From Trileptium ribeirensis (taxonomy: Eukaryota > Nematoda > Enoplea > Enoplida > Thoracostomopsidae), in assembly GCA_030248225.1 (NCBI GenBank), contig JASANE010028963.1:96251-160250 (forward strand): DNA of 64,000 nt, written 5' to 3'. The position numbers and the translations under genes were made by a program. Positions 21,661 through 33,511 of the stretch are shown here, piece by piece. The notes beneath the pieces were generated by a model, which saw nothing but the letters and a program-made list of their open reading frames with translations, was not told the DNA's origin and did no database searches. Each line of letters starts with the position of its first letter. Positions within the stretch are counted from its first letter, which is position 1.

Positions 21661-23890
21661 AGCGGAGAAATCGAGAGACATTCTATTAAAGCTGTAGGCT
21701 AATCATAGCATACAAAACTTTTAGGTCCAATTTCGAGAATATTACTATCTAACGAATGATGAACCCAGCCGATGCATCGACATTAATCGTGATTAACAAA
21801 ATATCGATGGGTGACGGTGGGCACATGTGAATAATTCGAAGGGATAGAATATTCCTTGCCGTATCATCATGGCGGCGAAATCGAGAGACATTGTATTAAA
21901 GCTGCAGGCTAATCATAGCATACAGCAATTTTAGGTCCAATTTCGACAATATTACTGTCTAACGGATGATGAACCTCGCCGATGCATCGACGTTATAATA
22001 TTGATAAGCAAAACAGCGATAGTAGACGGCGGGCACTTGTGAACAATTCCAAGAGATAGAATATTCCTTGCCGTATTATCATGGTAGCAAAATCGAGAGA
22101 TATTCTATCAAAGCTGCAGGCTAATCATAGCATACAGAAGTTTTAGGTCCAGTTTCGACATTAATGTCCAACGGATGATGAACCACACCGATGCACCGAC
22201 GTTAATCTTGATAAGCAAAACAGCGATAGTAGTCGGCGGGCACATGTTGACAATTCCAAGAGATAGAATATTCCTTGCCATATCATCATGGTGGCGAAAT
22301 CGAGAGACATTCCAATAAAGCTGTGGGCTAATCATAGCATACAGAAGTTTTAGGCCCAATTTTCGAAAGTATTACTGTCTAACGGATGATGAATCTCGCC
22401 GATGCATCTACGTTAATCTTGAATAGCAAATCAGCGATTGGTGACGGTGGGCACTTGTGAACAATTCCAAGGGATAGAATATTCCTTGCCGTATCATCAT
22501 GGCGGCGAAATCGAGAGATATGAAGCTGTAGGCTAATCATATCGAGATGATATTAGCTGTAGGCTAATCATACCGAAATCGAGAGATATGAAGCTGTAGG
22601 CTAATCATAGCATACAGAAGTTTTAGGCCCAAGTTTCGACAATATTACTGTCGAACGAATGATGAACCCCGCCGATGCATCGACGTTAATCTTGATTAGC
22701 AAAACAACGATTGGTGACGGTGGGCACATGTGGAAAATTCCAAGGGATAAAATATTCTTAGCCGTGTCGTATGGCGGCGAAATCGAGAGATATTCTATTA
22801 AACCTGCAGGCTAATCATAGCATACAGAAGTTTTAGGTCCAATTTCGACAATATTACTGTCGAACGAATGATGAACCCCGCCGATGCATCGACGTTAATC
22901 TTGATTAGCAAAACAACGATTGGTGACGGTGGGCACATGTGGAAAATTCCAAGGGATAAAATATTCTTAGCCGTGTCGTATGGCGGCGAAATCGAGAGAC
23001 ATTCTACCAAAGCTGCAGGCTAATCATAGCATACAGAAGTTTTAGGTCCAAGTTTGACATTACTGTCCAACGGATGATGAACCCCGCCGATACATCGACG
23101 TTAATCTTGATTAGCCAAACAGCGATTGGGGACGGTGGGCACATGTAGACAATTCCAAGGGATAGAATATTCCTTGCCATATCATCATGGCGGCGAAATC
23201 GAGAGATATGAAGCTGTAGGCTAATCATATCGAGATGATATTAGCTGTAGGCTAATCATACCGAAATCGAGAGATATGAAGCTGTAGGCTAATCATAGCA
23301 TACAGAAGTTTTAGGCCCAAGTTTCGACAATATTACTGCCTAAAGGATGATGACCCCACCGATGCATAGACATTCATCTTGAGTTGCAAAACAGCGATAG
23401 TAGACGGCGGGCACATGTGGACAATTCCAAAGGATAGAATATTCCTTGCCACATCATCATGGCGGGCAAATCGAGAGACATTCTATTAAAGCTGCAGACT
23501 AATCATAGCATACAGAAGTTTTAGGTCCAAGTCTCGACAATATTACTGTCGAGCCGGTGATGAACCCCACCGATATATCGACGTTCATCTCCATTGGCAA
23601 AACATGAAATGGTGATGGTAGGCACTTGTGAATAATTCCAAGAGATAGAATATTCCTTGCCGTATCGTCATGGCAGCGAAATCGAGAGACATTCTATTAA
23701 AGCTGCAGGCTAATAGAATTAGCGTACATAAGTTTTAGGTCTAAGCTTCGACAATATTACTGTCTAACGGATGATGAATCTCGCCGATGCATCTACGTTA
23801 ATCTTGAATAGCAAAACAGCGATTGGTGACGGTGGGCACTTGTGAACAATTCCAAGGGATAGAATATTCCTTCCGTATCATCAGGGCAAA
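21661..23890. repeat. Satellite array, ~210-bp unit, about 10 copies
   Basis: The unit contains 'cgaaatcgagagacattcta', 'gctgcaggctaatcatagca', 'tacagaagttttaggtcca', 'ttaatcttgattagcaaaac', 'gacggtgggcacatgtg' and 'gggatagaatattccttgcc'. Unit starts at about 21667, 21877, 22089, 22296 and 22507 give periods of 207-212 bp. Near 22510-22620 and again near 23200-23310 the array contains the same extra block of short sub-repeats ('atgaagctgtaggctaatca' three times), so a multi-unit segment has been duplicated. Minus-strand ORFs of 70-83 codons recur because 210 is divisible by three; they are not genes. Confidence 0.9.
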
Positions 23891-26533
23891 TTCAACAATC
23901 TCTCTCCTACTGTATGAACCAAAGAATTAGTGTAGCTGCATGAAAAGCATCCCAATCATTATGAATAAAAGCCTAAGCTTTAATTGCCACACGCGAAAAT
24001 AAATACACAATAAAAAATCTAACGTGTCTCAGAATGTTAGAAAACATACCTTGATAGTCAACTTTGTCATCACTTGAGTACAAAGCTCAGCTAAGACTCA
24101 CAGTATTGCGTCAACATTTATTTTAATTTTTGTAATTTGTTTTATGAAGATTTTCAACATTCAAATCATACATGCTGATTGGTCGAGATTTCATGGGTAT
24201 CCGCGCTACAGGAGGGTGTGAGGTCGGACGGTCTGTAAAGGTGTGGCTACCTCTTAGAGAGGGTTCGGCGCATCGCGCCGAGGGTGGGATCGGGGTTGAG
24301 CACCTCAGAAGGGGCTAATGCCCCTATGACCATTTATACTTCAAGTTAACAATTAGGTGAATCTAATTAGGACGTAGATTTCTGCCATACCTATTAATTG
24401 ATTCCAGCTAATTCTGATAGATACCCTGTTCTTAGCATAACAGAGAACCTTATTCAATTAGCAGCGATTTTTTTGAGCCGAGATATTTTGATTGGATTGA
24501 ACACTGAATATGCGGATTTATATTTTAATGACAACGTGTTTTGGATATTTAGATAATAGCTCTGTCGACAGTATCAGACACATGTTCATATATGTTATTC
24601 TCGATCCTGACAACCGCATTGAAATGCGATTATGGTGCATAAGTCTCTCTGGTGGGTAGTGCTTAATGATATACCTTATAATTTAAAATTTTGATTTTAG
24701 AAAAGGCGTGATTGACACTATCTTTATATAGTTATACATATTAAATCAGATCTTAAATTTATAAAATGGACACGTTATTATATTGTAAAAATTGAATTAC
24801 ATTATTATTATGTGATTTTCAACCTTTAACCATCGAATTATTATGTGCATTGTTAAATGTTTGGCAACCGCAAGGAAATGCAGCCGGGCTGTGCGGCAGT
24901 CATCGGAGTCTGCAAATCACCGAGATATCTAAGTGTTGCTGCTTTAAGGAAACTCGTAAGCAGACGAATAACAACGCACCTGAGAAGGTACTCATTTAAC
25001 AAAATTCGTCGGTGCCGATTGACTGAGTAGGGCACGAAAGAGTTAGTAAAACCCGAGATGTGGTAAAACTGTCATGTTCAGTCACTCGATAATTGCGGTG
25101 AACTGGTGCCTAACAAGTCGGGACAGGAAATATAATAATTATCTTAACTAAATTCTGTGCAACAATGTTTTTCGTCGTACCCAGTATTCGTGATACAACA
25201 TAAAATGACAGATAATACACACATGTAGCTGTTTATGCTACTATAAAAATGACTGAAAAACATTTAATTAATCTTTAAGTTGATTACCATAGCTCACACC
25301 AATATTTCATTCATCCACTGCTGCCGAGCAATGTTTGAAATGCTTTTGTCTGTTCATATAACAGCACACCATTAGAAATTATATATTACGCAATACCTCA
25401 AAGCGAATAGTTAGAAGTCGCTAAATTATGTTTGAACACAATTTTGATTCCTAAGGCTAAAGAGTTGCTAACAATTTAATACACAACTCCCGCAAGCTAT
25501 CGTTTGCGAAAAATATTGTTTGCTCAAATTGTATAATAGCTCGGGGTATTATTGTACTCGAATGATGTTTCCTTTAACTTTCTTCTAATATTTGGCTTTC
25601 CGAGTCTAGCTTCCTAACTTTGAGGTGCTGACGTTATTACTAAAAAATTTAGAATATATATAGCATTAATAGATTGTTGATTATATATTTTAGTGATCAA
25701 CTAAGAATTGGCTAAAAATATTTTTTATATTATCTAATATTTTTTAAGAATTGGCTAAGTTTTTGACATCGGTTTCCCGGTTTGAAATTCCAATACGTTC
25801 CGTGTGTTTTCTCCGTTTTTCGATATAATAACAAATTTAATATATTACTGGTACAAAAGCTTAACATATAGCATGTAAAATTCAAATTGTCAAACACACC
25901 GATTTTAAAATGTTTGTTATAATATAATTTTGACGGTACGTAATTGTATTATCATACATTTTGAGACTGCTGGAGTTAAACGGTACCAAAATATTAATGC
26001 TGTTAAATGAAAATCGCAGTTGTCAACGGTGTGGATCACCAACATAACGAAACTGGAAATTATTTTTATTCAGTTTTTGAAATCAATCTATCTTAAGTAG
26101 GAAAAGGATTTCGTAGATTCGTTTGCAGGTTACTATAAAACCCTCATTAGAAATTACACTTTGAAACAGGATTCGTGTTTACTATATTGTGAGTGCATTT
26201 TGTGTCATAACTATTACTATTGCGTGTAAGCTTCTACGATTGCGGCCAGGAATAAAACCAAAACCATGAAAAAATGGGGATTACCAATAATTGAAGAACA
26301 GTTATTTGTTTCCAATTTTCCGCATAAGATTTGTCTTTTTTGTTTGTAATTATCATAAAATGAAATTGTTATTAATATTTGCAGTTTGAACATTTATGTG
26401 AAGGCATAATTATCATTTCAACAAAATATAAACCAAATCTATGAGTTGAAATAACAGAGTTTTTAATGTACATGAGTTGAAACAATATTGTCCTTCATTA
26501 TGTTTTTGTGTTCTGACCGGTATTATATTTTAG
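23891..26533. other. Noncoding stretch upstream of the acyl-CoA ligase exon
   Basis: Mostly AT-rich with one G+C-richer patch at 24180-24330. No upstream exon of the acyl-CoA ligase could be recognised in any forward frame. The piece near 24940-24990 ('agacgaataacaacgcacc') resembles stretches near 28650 and 47130 ('agtgagcgaataacaacg') and is probably part of another dispersed repeat. Confidence 0.5.
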
Positions 26534-26673
26534 AGCAAGTTGCGCCGTACAAGCGACTAGCTGCGATCGAATTTGTGTCAGAAATTCCACGTTCGCCAAC
26601 TGGAAAAATCCTGCGGCGATATCTTCGCGACAGGGAACGCTCGAGCAACACTTTAAACAAGTCGAAATTGTAG
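26534..26673 (+). CDS. Last exon of a peroxisomal acyl-CoA/4-coumarate-CoA ligase-like enzyme
   Basis: This 140-bp exon encodes the C-terminal end of an ANL-family adenylating enzyme, which activates a carboxylic acid with ATP and forms its CoA thioester. After a splice acceptor (attttag, AG at 26532-26533) the frame reads QVAPYKRLAAIEFVSEIPRS, then PTGKILRRYLRDRE, and ends NKSKL and a TAG. PTGKILRR is the C-terminal A10 motif whose lysine is catalytic for adenylation, and it is intact. The terminal SKL is a type 1 peroxisomal targeting signal, so the enzyme probably works in peroxisomes. The exon begins in phase 1 (AG CAA). No other exon was found within 12 kb upstream, so the gene either has a very long last intron or this exon is an isolated duplicate. 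Reading frame and splice site are intact, which favours a real gene. Confidence 0.8.
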
Positions 26674-26859
26674 CTTAGCTATTACAATCATTTTTATTAG
26701 TTTTGAGTCGCATTAGAGTGATTTTTATCGTATTGTCAGAACGTAGTGAAACGTAGTGGAGATTGTTTTGTTACAGGGGTGAAATCTTTTAAATTCCGTG
26801 TGTGTGTGATCGGACATAACTCCAGAACGCCTTAACCGATTTTCACGATCTTGGGCACA

Positions 26860-27990
26860 TTCGAACCGGCATAGCCGATTTATAGTGTACATCCCCGAGC
26901 GTTTTTGATTTGGGGTCTGGTTCCGAGGTCAGGGGTCAAAATGTGGGTTTTTTGGCCCCATTTTAGTACCCTTCACGAAAGCAAGGTTATTTTTTCTTAA
27001 CTATCTAATTTTTTTCTCTGGATGGTTTTGTTTCATAGTAAAATGATAAATGCTGATGCCTCTTTTTTTTGGTTTTCGATTAAGGCTCTGGTTCTGGATT
27101 TACGGGGTTTGAGTTACGGGAGTATGGCGCCCCAATGGTTCCTCGACCCAAAATTTGAAAATTTGTTCCGACGTCTTGGGCGGCTGATAAATTTCACCTG
27201 AGGGGGTTTTCGGGCATGGGAAACTCATTGCTGGTGCCGGTTTTGCTCTGCGACTTATGGTTCCATGGGTACGCGGGTATGACGCCCCATGGTTCGGGGT
27301 CACAGGTCAAAATGAGGGTTTTTAGTACCCTTCACGGAAGGTAGGTTATTTTTATCTTAACATTCAAATTTCTTTCTCTGGTTGGTTTTATTTCATAGCA
27401 AAAAGATAAATGTCGATGCCTCTTTTTTGTTTTTCTATTAAGGCTCCGATTTTGGAGTTATGGGGGTTTGAGGTATGGCATCTTCATGGTTCCTCGACCC
27501 AAAATTTGAAATTTTGCTCTGGCGTCTTGGGCGGCTGATAAATCTTACCCTGGGGGTTTTCGGGCGTGGAAAACTCATTGCCGGTGCCGGTTTTGCTCTT
27601 CGACCTATGGTTCCATGGGTACAGGAGTATGACGGCCATGGTTCGGGGTCGGAGGTCAAAATGTGGGTTTTAGTACCCTTCACGGAAGCAAGGTTATTTT
27701 TATCATAACTATCGAATTTCCTTCTCTGGATGGTTTTATTTCGTAGTAAAATGATAAATGTCGATGCCTCTTTTTTGTTTTTCGATTAAGGCTCCGGTTC
27801 TGGATTTACGGGGTTTGAGTTACGGGAGTATGGCGCCCCAATGGTTCCTCGACCCAAAATTTGAAAATTTGTTCCGACGTCTTGGGCGGCTGATAAATTT
27901 CACCTGAGGGGGTTTTCGGGCATGGGAAACTCATTGCCGGTGCCGGTTTTGCTCTACGACTTATGGTTCCATGGGTACGGGTCCCGATGA
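26860..27990. repeat. Tandem repeat, ~350-bp unit, about three copies
   Basis: Units starting 'tcgattaaggctctggttct' near 27077, 27431 and 27780 share 'tggcgccccaatggttcctc', 'gacgtcttgggcggctgata', 'tgccggttttgctc', 'tggttccatgggtac' and 'agtacccttcacggaagcaa'. The period is 349-357 bp; a partial unit precedes the first copy from about 26860. The short region before the array (about 26730-26800, 'tcagaacgtagtg', 'gagattgttttgtt') resembles the one after it (28205-28310), so the whole may be one composite element. ORFs of 67-81 codons inside are repeat artefacts. Confidence 0.85.
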
Positions 27991-28192
27991 GATGCTTTGC
28001 ATGGCAACGATGTTGGGCGTATCAATTCAGCTGTGTGTGTCAGGATCCAGCAACAGAATATATCGATGGCAGACATTTAACCCGAACAATTCCGAGTGTT
28101 GTACTTCAGCTGGCATTCACGTGTATGCATGTGGTGTTGATCTCCAGCGATACGAGCATCCGAACTATTACGCTGTCATCACACATGTCTGA
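27971..28192 (+). pseudogene. OTU-like cysteine protease fragment joined to a tandem repeat
   Basis: The 73-codon frame reads GTGPDEMLCMATMLGVSIQL, then RIYRWQTFNP, a run of about 30 residues, and PNYYAVI near the end. This resembles the C-terminal half of OTU-type proteases in mobile elements and host genes ('WG...E..AMA.LL...I.V', '..W..F.P', 'NHY..V'). In such proteins the His of the last motif is catalytic; here it is Tyr, which one C-to-T change explains. The N-terminal Cys box is missing: the sequence runs straight into the ~350-bp repeat at 'tccatgggtac'. The match is by eye only, and the fragment is short. Confidence 0.35.
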
Positions 28193-28209
28193 GTAGGTTT
28201 TGCTATTAT

Positions 28210-31200
28210 CAGAGCGTAGCGGACATTGTTTGTGTGTTGTTTTGAAAGCTTTTAAAATCAGTCAATGTGTTGTGTATACTCGGCCATAACTCGGAGACGA
28301 CTAGCGACTTTCATAATATTGTTGTAACTTGTGCTGATATTGTGTGATGTTTACATAATATAGGATATCAACGAATGTTATCGAGAGCTGATTTGATGTG
28401 CACGTAAAAGGCGTAGACGTAGGTGTACCTATGCTTCACTACGTTCTGCAATCTCGATAGAGTTACTAGTAATAAAAACTCATCGATAATGCTGGCAGCT
28501 GAGCCACGATGCGTGTAATAATAACCATTTTTCACAAGAATTAGCGCCTGTTTTATACAATGCGGAGCAGTAATGTTTGCCGAAGCGATGCATTGAATGC
28601 ACTATTTAGGTGAGTCCACCATATTCGTCGGTTCCGCTAGAAAACTTGGCAAAATGAGTGAATAACAACACACGACACAGTTGGCTAGCACATCTCAGCG
28701 CAATATGTGTTACTACGCGAAAAATGATTAAGGAAATGTTGTAATCAAATAAAAATATATATTATTAGACTACATAATTTAGCTAGGTGAATTAATATAC
28801 AAAACAATAAAACGTATTACAATTATTGTGGACAAGATTAAAAACATATTTTTGCGACGACGGCCTAAAATTTCTAGCTAGCTATTCAAGTTCGCGAACT
28901 ACCTGTGTTCTATGCGTATGTATAGTTTAATGTACAATTTGTGCATAAAAAGATAGCCAAATTGTGTAAAAAATCGGTTTAATGTTTTCCCAGAATTTAC
29001 AGGTCACGCCAGAAATGGCCATTACTTTGTACAACGTTGTAGTTCCCTAGCTCAGAAGGCGACAGTCATTTCTAGAACATTAAATATTTACAAAGTTTTA
29101 TATAATATTTGACTGTGCGTAAAGAGGAGCTTTCGCGATAAATGCATTTTGCTTGTTTGTAAAGATTTACAATATATACTATTTTTTCTATATACAAATA
29201 TTTCAACAGATAAATTTTTAATTTTCTATGTATACATTTTATGTGCTTTTCAAATTCTGGCTATTTTAGCATGCTTCCGCAATTATATGTTTTTTGTGTA
29301 TTCTATTTAATAATTTATTTTTATATAAAATAAAAACTGACTTGTGCCCGTGTGAGCTTATCACAAATTATCGTTGTATAATTCGTTGTCGGTGTGTGCG
29401 GTTAGTTTTTAATATAAGATTATAGATACGGATTTGTTTAATAGAATGTCCAATCGGCGGGTTGTCGTGTATACTACAAAATCTAGTCGGGTGTTAAAGT
29501 TTGATACACTAAGCGCTAGAGAAAAATAATGTTCGTACTGCACCACCTCGCAATGTGTGAAATATCTTACTCACCACTAAAAAATTTTGTCCATACTTTC
29601 ATAAGCGGAGTCTGTCGTAACGTCATTCATGTACAGCGTACAAGGGTGGCATACACCTTGATTATTAAGTTCGTGAATTTGTCTTGATAAAAAGAACACC
29701 ATAAAAAGTTTTTGCACGTAAGATTTAATCCGTAATTGCGGAAACCGAAGTACCACAGATCGGCTCTGCAGCAAAGAAAAATGTTAACTGAGGTAGAATT
29801 TGCAGCACTCGTTCTACAACGAGTAAGTCGCAGGTACGCAGGGTTATAACGACACAAGCTAGTAAGCTATTCAGACTTACTGCTCAAGTTCAATTTTCAT
29901 CGTTTCAGCCACTGGCCCCCCATCTGGAAATGTCTACCTAGAACTTAAGTACAACTGCGATATCAATCGGCTACAAACATACCTCTGTATATACATATTA
30001 GTTGTATCTACAAAGATCGCTCCTCAGTTTCAAGATAACACGGAATATTGACCAACGAATATATATTTAACCTTATGTATTTTATATATTTCGTGTCCGC
30101 GTTCCTATTTAATAGCAAAGTCGTTGGAATAAGCGAAGTTCACTTTTTTACATCAAAGAAAGAAAATTTGCTGCTTTGACAGAAATTTATCGAGTGATCA
30201 GTGTCGTCGCCGAATAGCCAATGCACCGTAGCTGGCCAAATATAAAGTTTTTGGTTCGTTATTGAGGTCTTATGACAGAAGATAAGCATCGGCTACTGAA
30301 TTAAAGACATTGTTTGTTGAATGAATATAAATGGAAAGTAGCACGGAAAAACGGAAGTTTAAACACAATTAAAATTGTCGAATATGATTAAAATTTTTAG
30401 TATTGTGTAGACTTACTATTAGTTGAACGGGTGTAAGCCTGCCCGCCGTCCAAGTGATGCTAGAAGCGCATTAATACAATAGACTATATAATTTAAGTCT
30501 ACGATCCAACTGTAGAGCTATTTAGTTTGACTCGTCGTGGTAAATGTGGCATACATGCTGGCGGGTTTCTATCCCAGCAGGTAAACGGACCGGCACGGAT
30601 ACTGGGATGGTGGCCCACCACCAAAGGCTGTCACCCCTTGGTTTTTGGTTTTTTGTGGGGGGGGGTGACCTGACGTTATGGGTAACCAACCCCTGCCCCA
30701 TATCCTCCTGTCGGCATGTGTGCTTGGCCTGTGTCTGCCTACTTTACTGCTTTTATATGCTCAATACCAAAAGTAAATGCCCCATGGCTCTATTCAGTAC
30801 CGCACCTATTTATTTTCAATATACCATCAGGCAAAAGTTTCTGATGCGGCGGAGGAAGCAAGCTAAGATTATATATATATTTAGATGCTTGGAAGATAGT
30901 GTTATACCATTTCTACCATATAAATCATACGCATGAAATGTAAAGGCTGTTTAAATGAGCGTAAATCATGCTCACGGCCGTAATATTTTGTTGCATATAA
31001 CGGTTTTGCAACTATTTTCGGCTTCAAAATCGTGAAATAGTTTTTTTTCGGGGGGGGGGGTAGGAAAAAGCACTTTTTTCCGATGCCCAACCCTGCTTCA
31101 AGGCGGTTAGAATGATACGTAAAATTGGGAGTTTGCCAAGGCGAAGGGAACTTTAGGAACCGAAAAACTTTTTCGCATAAAAATGGCAGAAATGGGAATT

Positions 31201-32530
31201 TTGTGAGCCAGATCGTCGAGCTGAGTTGGCTGGTACTAAAATTATCGCTGAATCTAAAAAATTCACTAAATTCGGGAGAGGAAAGGCTTAACCGAAAAGA
31301 CTTATTTGATAAGTTTCGCGGTGAGCATATTATTCTTACATGTTTGCCTGCAACTGTACCGTTGAGGGACTAGTCTTCAATAATATTTTTCATGCAAAAA
31401 TTAACCCAAATGTGGATGTAATCATATTTATAACTTCATAGTAGGTGGGCCTATTTAGCCGAAATTTTTAGAGAAGATACGACGTTATGTGCCATAAATA
31501 CACTGTAAATATAGTGTAACGATTGCTAGGGTTATTTATTTGTTGTTAACTAAGGTGGTTATATTTGAAGAAAGGCAAACCCAAGATACTGGAAGACCAA
31601 GATAATCTCAATTGATAGTGTGAAGACTGACTCAGAAGTAGCGCTCAGGACTTAGGGTAACGCTCGTTACTGCGTTACGAATACACAACAACACACTACA
31701 AAGTGAATATATAAGTATATATTAATTGATTGAGATAAGAAGAGGGATCGTAAGATCCAATGCCTATCCTTAGTATGAATATGATATACGTGACACACTA
31801 ATACTCACAAACCCAAGTAAATTTTCGCTCGCTAAGCCGTACACGTATATTTGTATTGTTTTAGTTAAGAAGAGGGATCGTTAGATCCAATCCTAGCCTT
31901 AGATTGAATACACGTATACGCAATATCGGAGCACTAGCGTGTTCTCGCAACAATAGATTCAACGGCGCTTGTCGCCAGGGAATAATGGACTTAGAGCTGA
32001 TATTTCGGGCATAAATCATTCAATCTTTGGTGTTTTTGAATTGTACAATGGTAATATGTCGACCCTTTCGGTTCAAATTTAGGCATTGTATAAAATTCTA
32101 TATATATGCCACAGGTCTTCCATTAATAACTCCACATTACATGCTTCATATAATTTTTTTATATGCCACACATCTACAAGTAATAACTCCACATTACGTA
32201 GTGCATAACCTTTACATGTTTTATAAGTGAAAATTCTGAACCAAAATCTCGCTGTTCTGTTTCAAAATCTTGCTGTTGCTATATGTAGCTTCGTTGTAGG
32301 TAAGCCGACCTGACCACTATTTTCACTGTGCGCATGAGTTTGCGGGTTAGCTGTAGGATTATTACTGTATCACGGTCCACTGAGAAATATTAATTTAAAC
32401 TTGATCAATGAATCTACTTAGAGAAGAAATTGTATTTCCCATCTATAGCTACATATAACGTATATAATGTCTATTCCAATTCAACTATAGTTTCGTAGTT
32501 GTTGCGAAGTTCATAACGCTAATACATTAT
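28210..32530. other. Noncoding stretch, no gene recognised
   Basis: Mostly AT-rich. A G+C-richer patch at 30540-30740 gives an ORF of 130 codons (30544-30936) with a G-run and no domain; it may be a fragment of a repeat. A minus-strand segment at 29660-29770 follows a good acceptor-like sequence (tttctttgctgcag) but is short and unrecognised. Near 31735 and 31865 a 'aagaagagggatcgtaagat' segment occurs twice, about 130 bp apart. Confidence 0.5.
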
Positions 32531-32538
32531 ATTTCAGC

Positions 32539-32718
32539 TTAGGAAACAACAGTGCAGAAGTCTTCATCTATATTTAGAGTTCTGTTATCAACTATCAAAA
32601 TAGTATTGGCTGTTTGGATTTTTCCAGATTCTATAGTGCTTGCATGTGGGTATACATCTATGCTTCTTATTCCGCTCTGGTTGGCTGTTAAATTTTCCGC
32701 AGAAATCTGTGCATTGCA
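32539..32718 (-). CDS. Candidate alternative last exon of the ZP-domain gene
   Basis: On the minus strand a splice acceptor (atatataatgcag) at 32719-32721 opens a segment that reads CNAQISAENLTANQSGIRSI in phase 0 and continues to a stop at 32539; it has the look of coding sequence and ends DEDFCTVVS. It lies 0.4 kb beyond the stop of the ZP gene's exon at 33084-33511. That exon contains a donor-like GTG/GTAAAG in phase 0, and splicing there would give the membrane protein a different cytoplasmic tail. A phase 1 donor (TCTG/GTAAC) would instead read VQCTDFCGKFNSQPERN and end at an earlier stop. Neither use is proven. Confidence 0.35.
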   Translation of the reverse strand, partial: CNAQISAENLTANQSGIRSIDVYPHASTIESGKIQTANTILIVDNRTLNIDEDFCTVVS

Positions 32719-33083
32719 CTGCATTATATATAAAACACATTTGAATTTATTTACCCAATGGTCCCCAGGCGAAGGTTTAGCGAGTACCCACCCAGTACAT
32801 CATCTCGACAGTCTGGATAAACACGGCTTCTTAGTTTTTTAGAGTTCGTTGTGGTTAAGTATTGGGAAATTTATTACTTATCAAAGAGTTTCTTTGAAAA
32901 TCATGAAGCTGGATCAAACCTCAAAAATAACTAGGGTAGAATTGGACATTTAATGAGTATATATTTTTGTCGATGTGAGATTTGTGATTTCAACCAACAA
33001 CTTTGTGATTCCGCTTTGAATTACATGATCGTGTCATATCATGGCATATATTAGGCATATTTTAATGGTTTGTACAATAACTT

Positions 33084-33511
33084 TCATAACTTAGATATTG
33101 ATGTAGTACAGCTAGTTTTCGTAGATCGACGTGTGTTACCAGATCTTGGATGTCCAGCCTTTACCACCGGCGTTGTAGGCAATATATCACCGTGTTCGGC
33201 GCCCCCGGTATTTTTCGGTATTATTCCATGTTGATCAGTGCACAGGCTTCGATTTACCATACGCTCAAGAATTAATCCACATCGCGAGGAGCGATACCGG
33301 AGAAAGCTCGATCCATGATCGATTGCTCGACTGGACCTATCCATTCGTCGCAAGCACGTGACAGCCACCAATGAGGTCGATATTAAACTCAAAGTTAAAA
33401 GGGCTGCTATAATCACTGCAAACCATTGTCCTGACATACAAACGCCAGTTGGATTTCTTGTGTTCGCGTACGCTGTTGAATCTAGTTCCGAATTATAGCG
33501 CGGTCGTGGAC
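33084..33511 (-). CDS. ZP gene last exon: transmembrane segment and cytoplasmic tail
   Basis: Acceptor tcattactttaag, phase 1 in, stop at 33084. After PRPRYNSELD comes the membrane segment WFAVIIAALLTLSLISTSLV, followed at once by basic residues CLRRMDRSSR, so the tail is cytoplasmic (type I topology). The 88-residue tail is Ser/Arg-rich and ends SISKL. That SKL is on a membrane protein and should not be read as a peroxisomal signal. Confidence 0.88.

Noticed and set aside
22108..23228. Repeated minus-strand ORFs (…ARNILSLGIVNMCPP…) as a tandem gene family
   Set aside because: They are translations of the 210-bp satellite; the unit length is a multiple of three, so a frame stays open without selection.
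24880..24990. Forward frame with CAAVIGV as an upstream acyl-CoA ligase exon ('DAAVIGV' in the family)
   Set aside because: Neighbouring residues do not match the family on either side; the region resembles a dispersed repeat.
27100..27708. ORFs such as MTPNHGASYPRTHGTISRR and MASSWFLDPKFEILLW
   Set aside because: Both strands of the ~350-bp tandem repeat give such ORFs; they change with every copy.
33084..33095. C-terminal SKL of the ZP protein as a peroxisomal signal
   Set aside because: The protein has a signal peptide remnant, extracellular ZP domain and transmembrane segment; PTS1 applies to soluble proteins.
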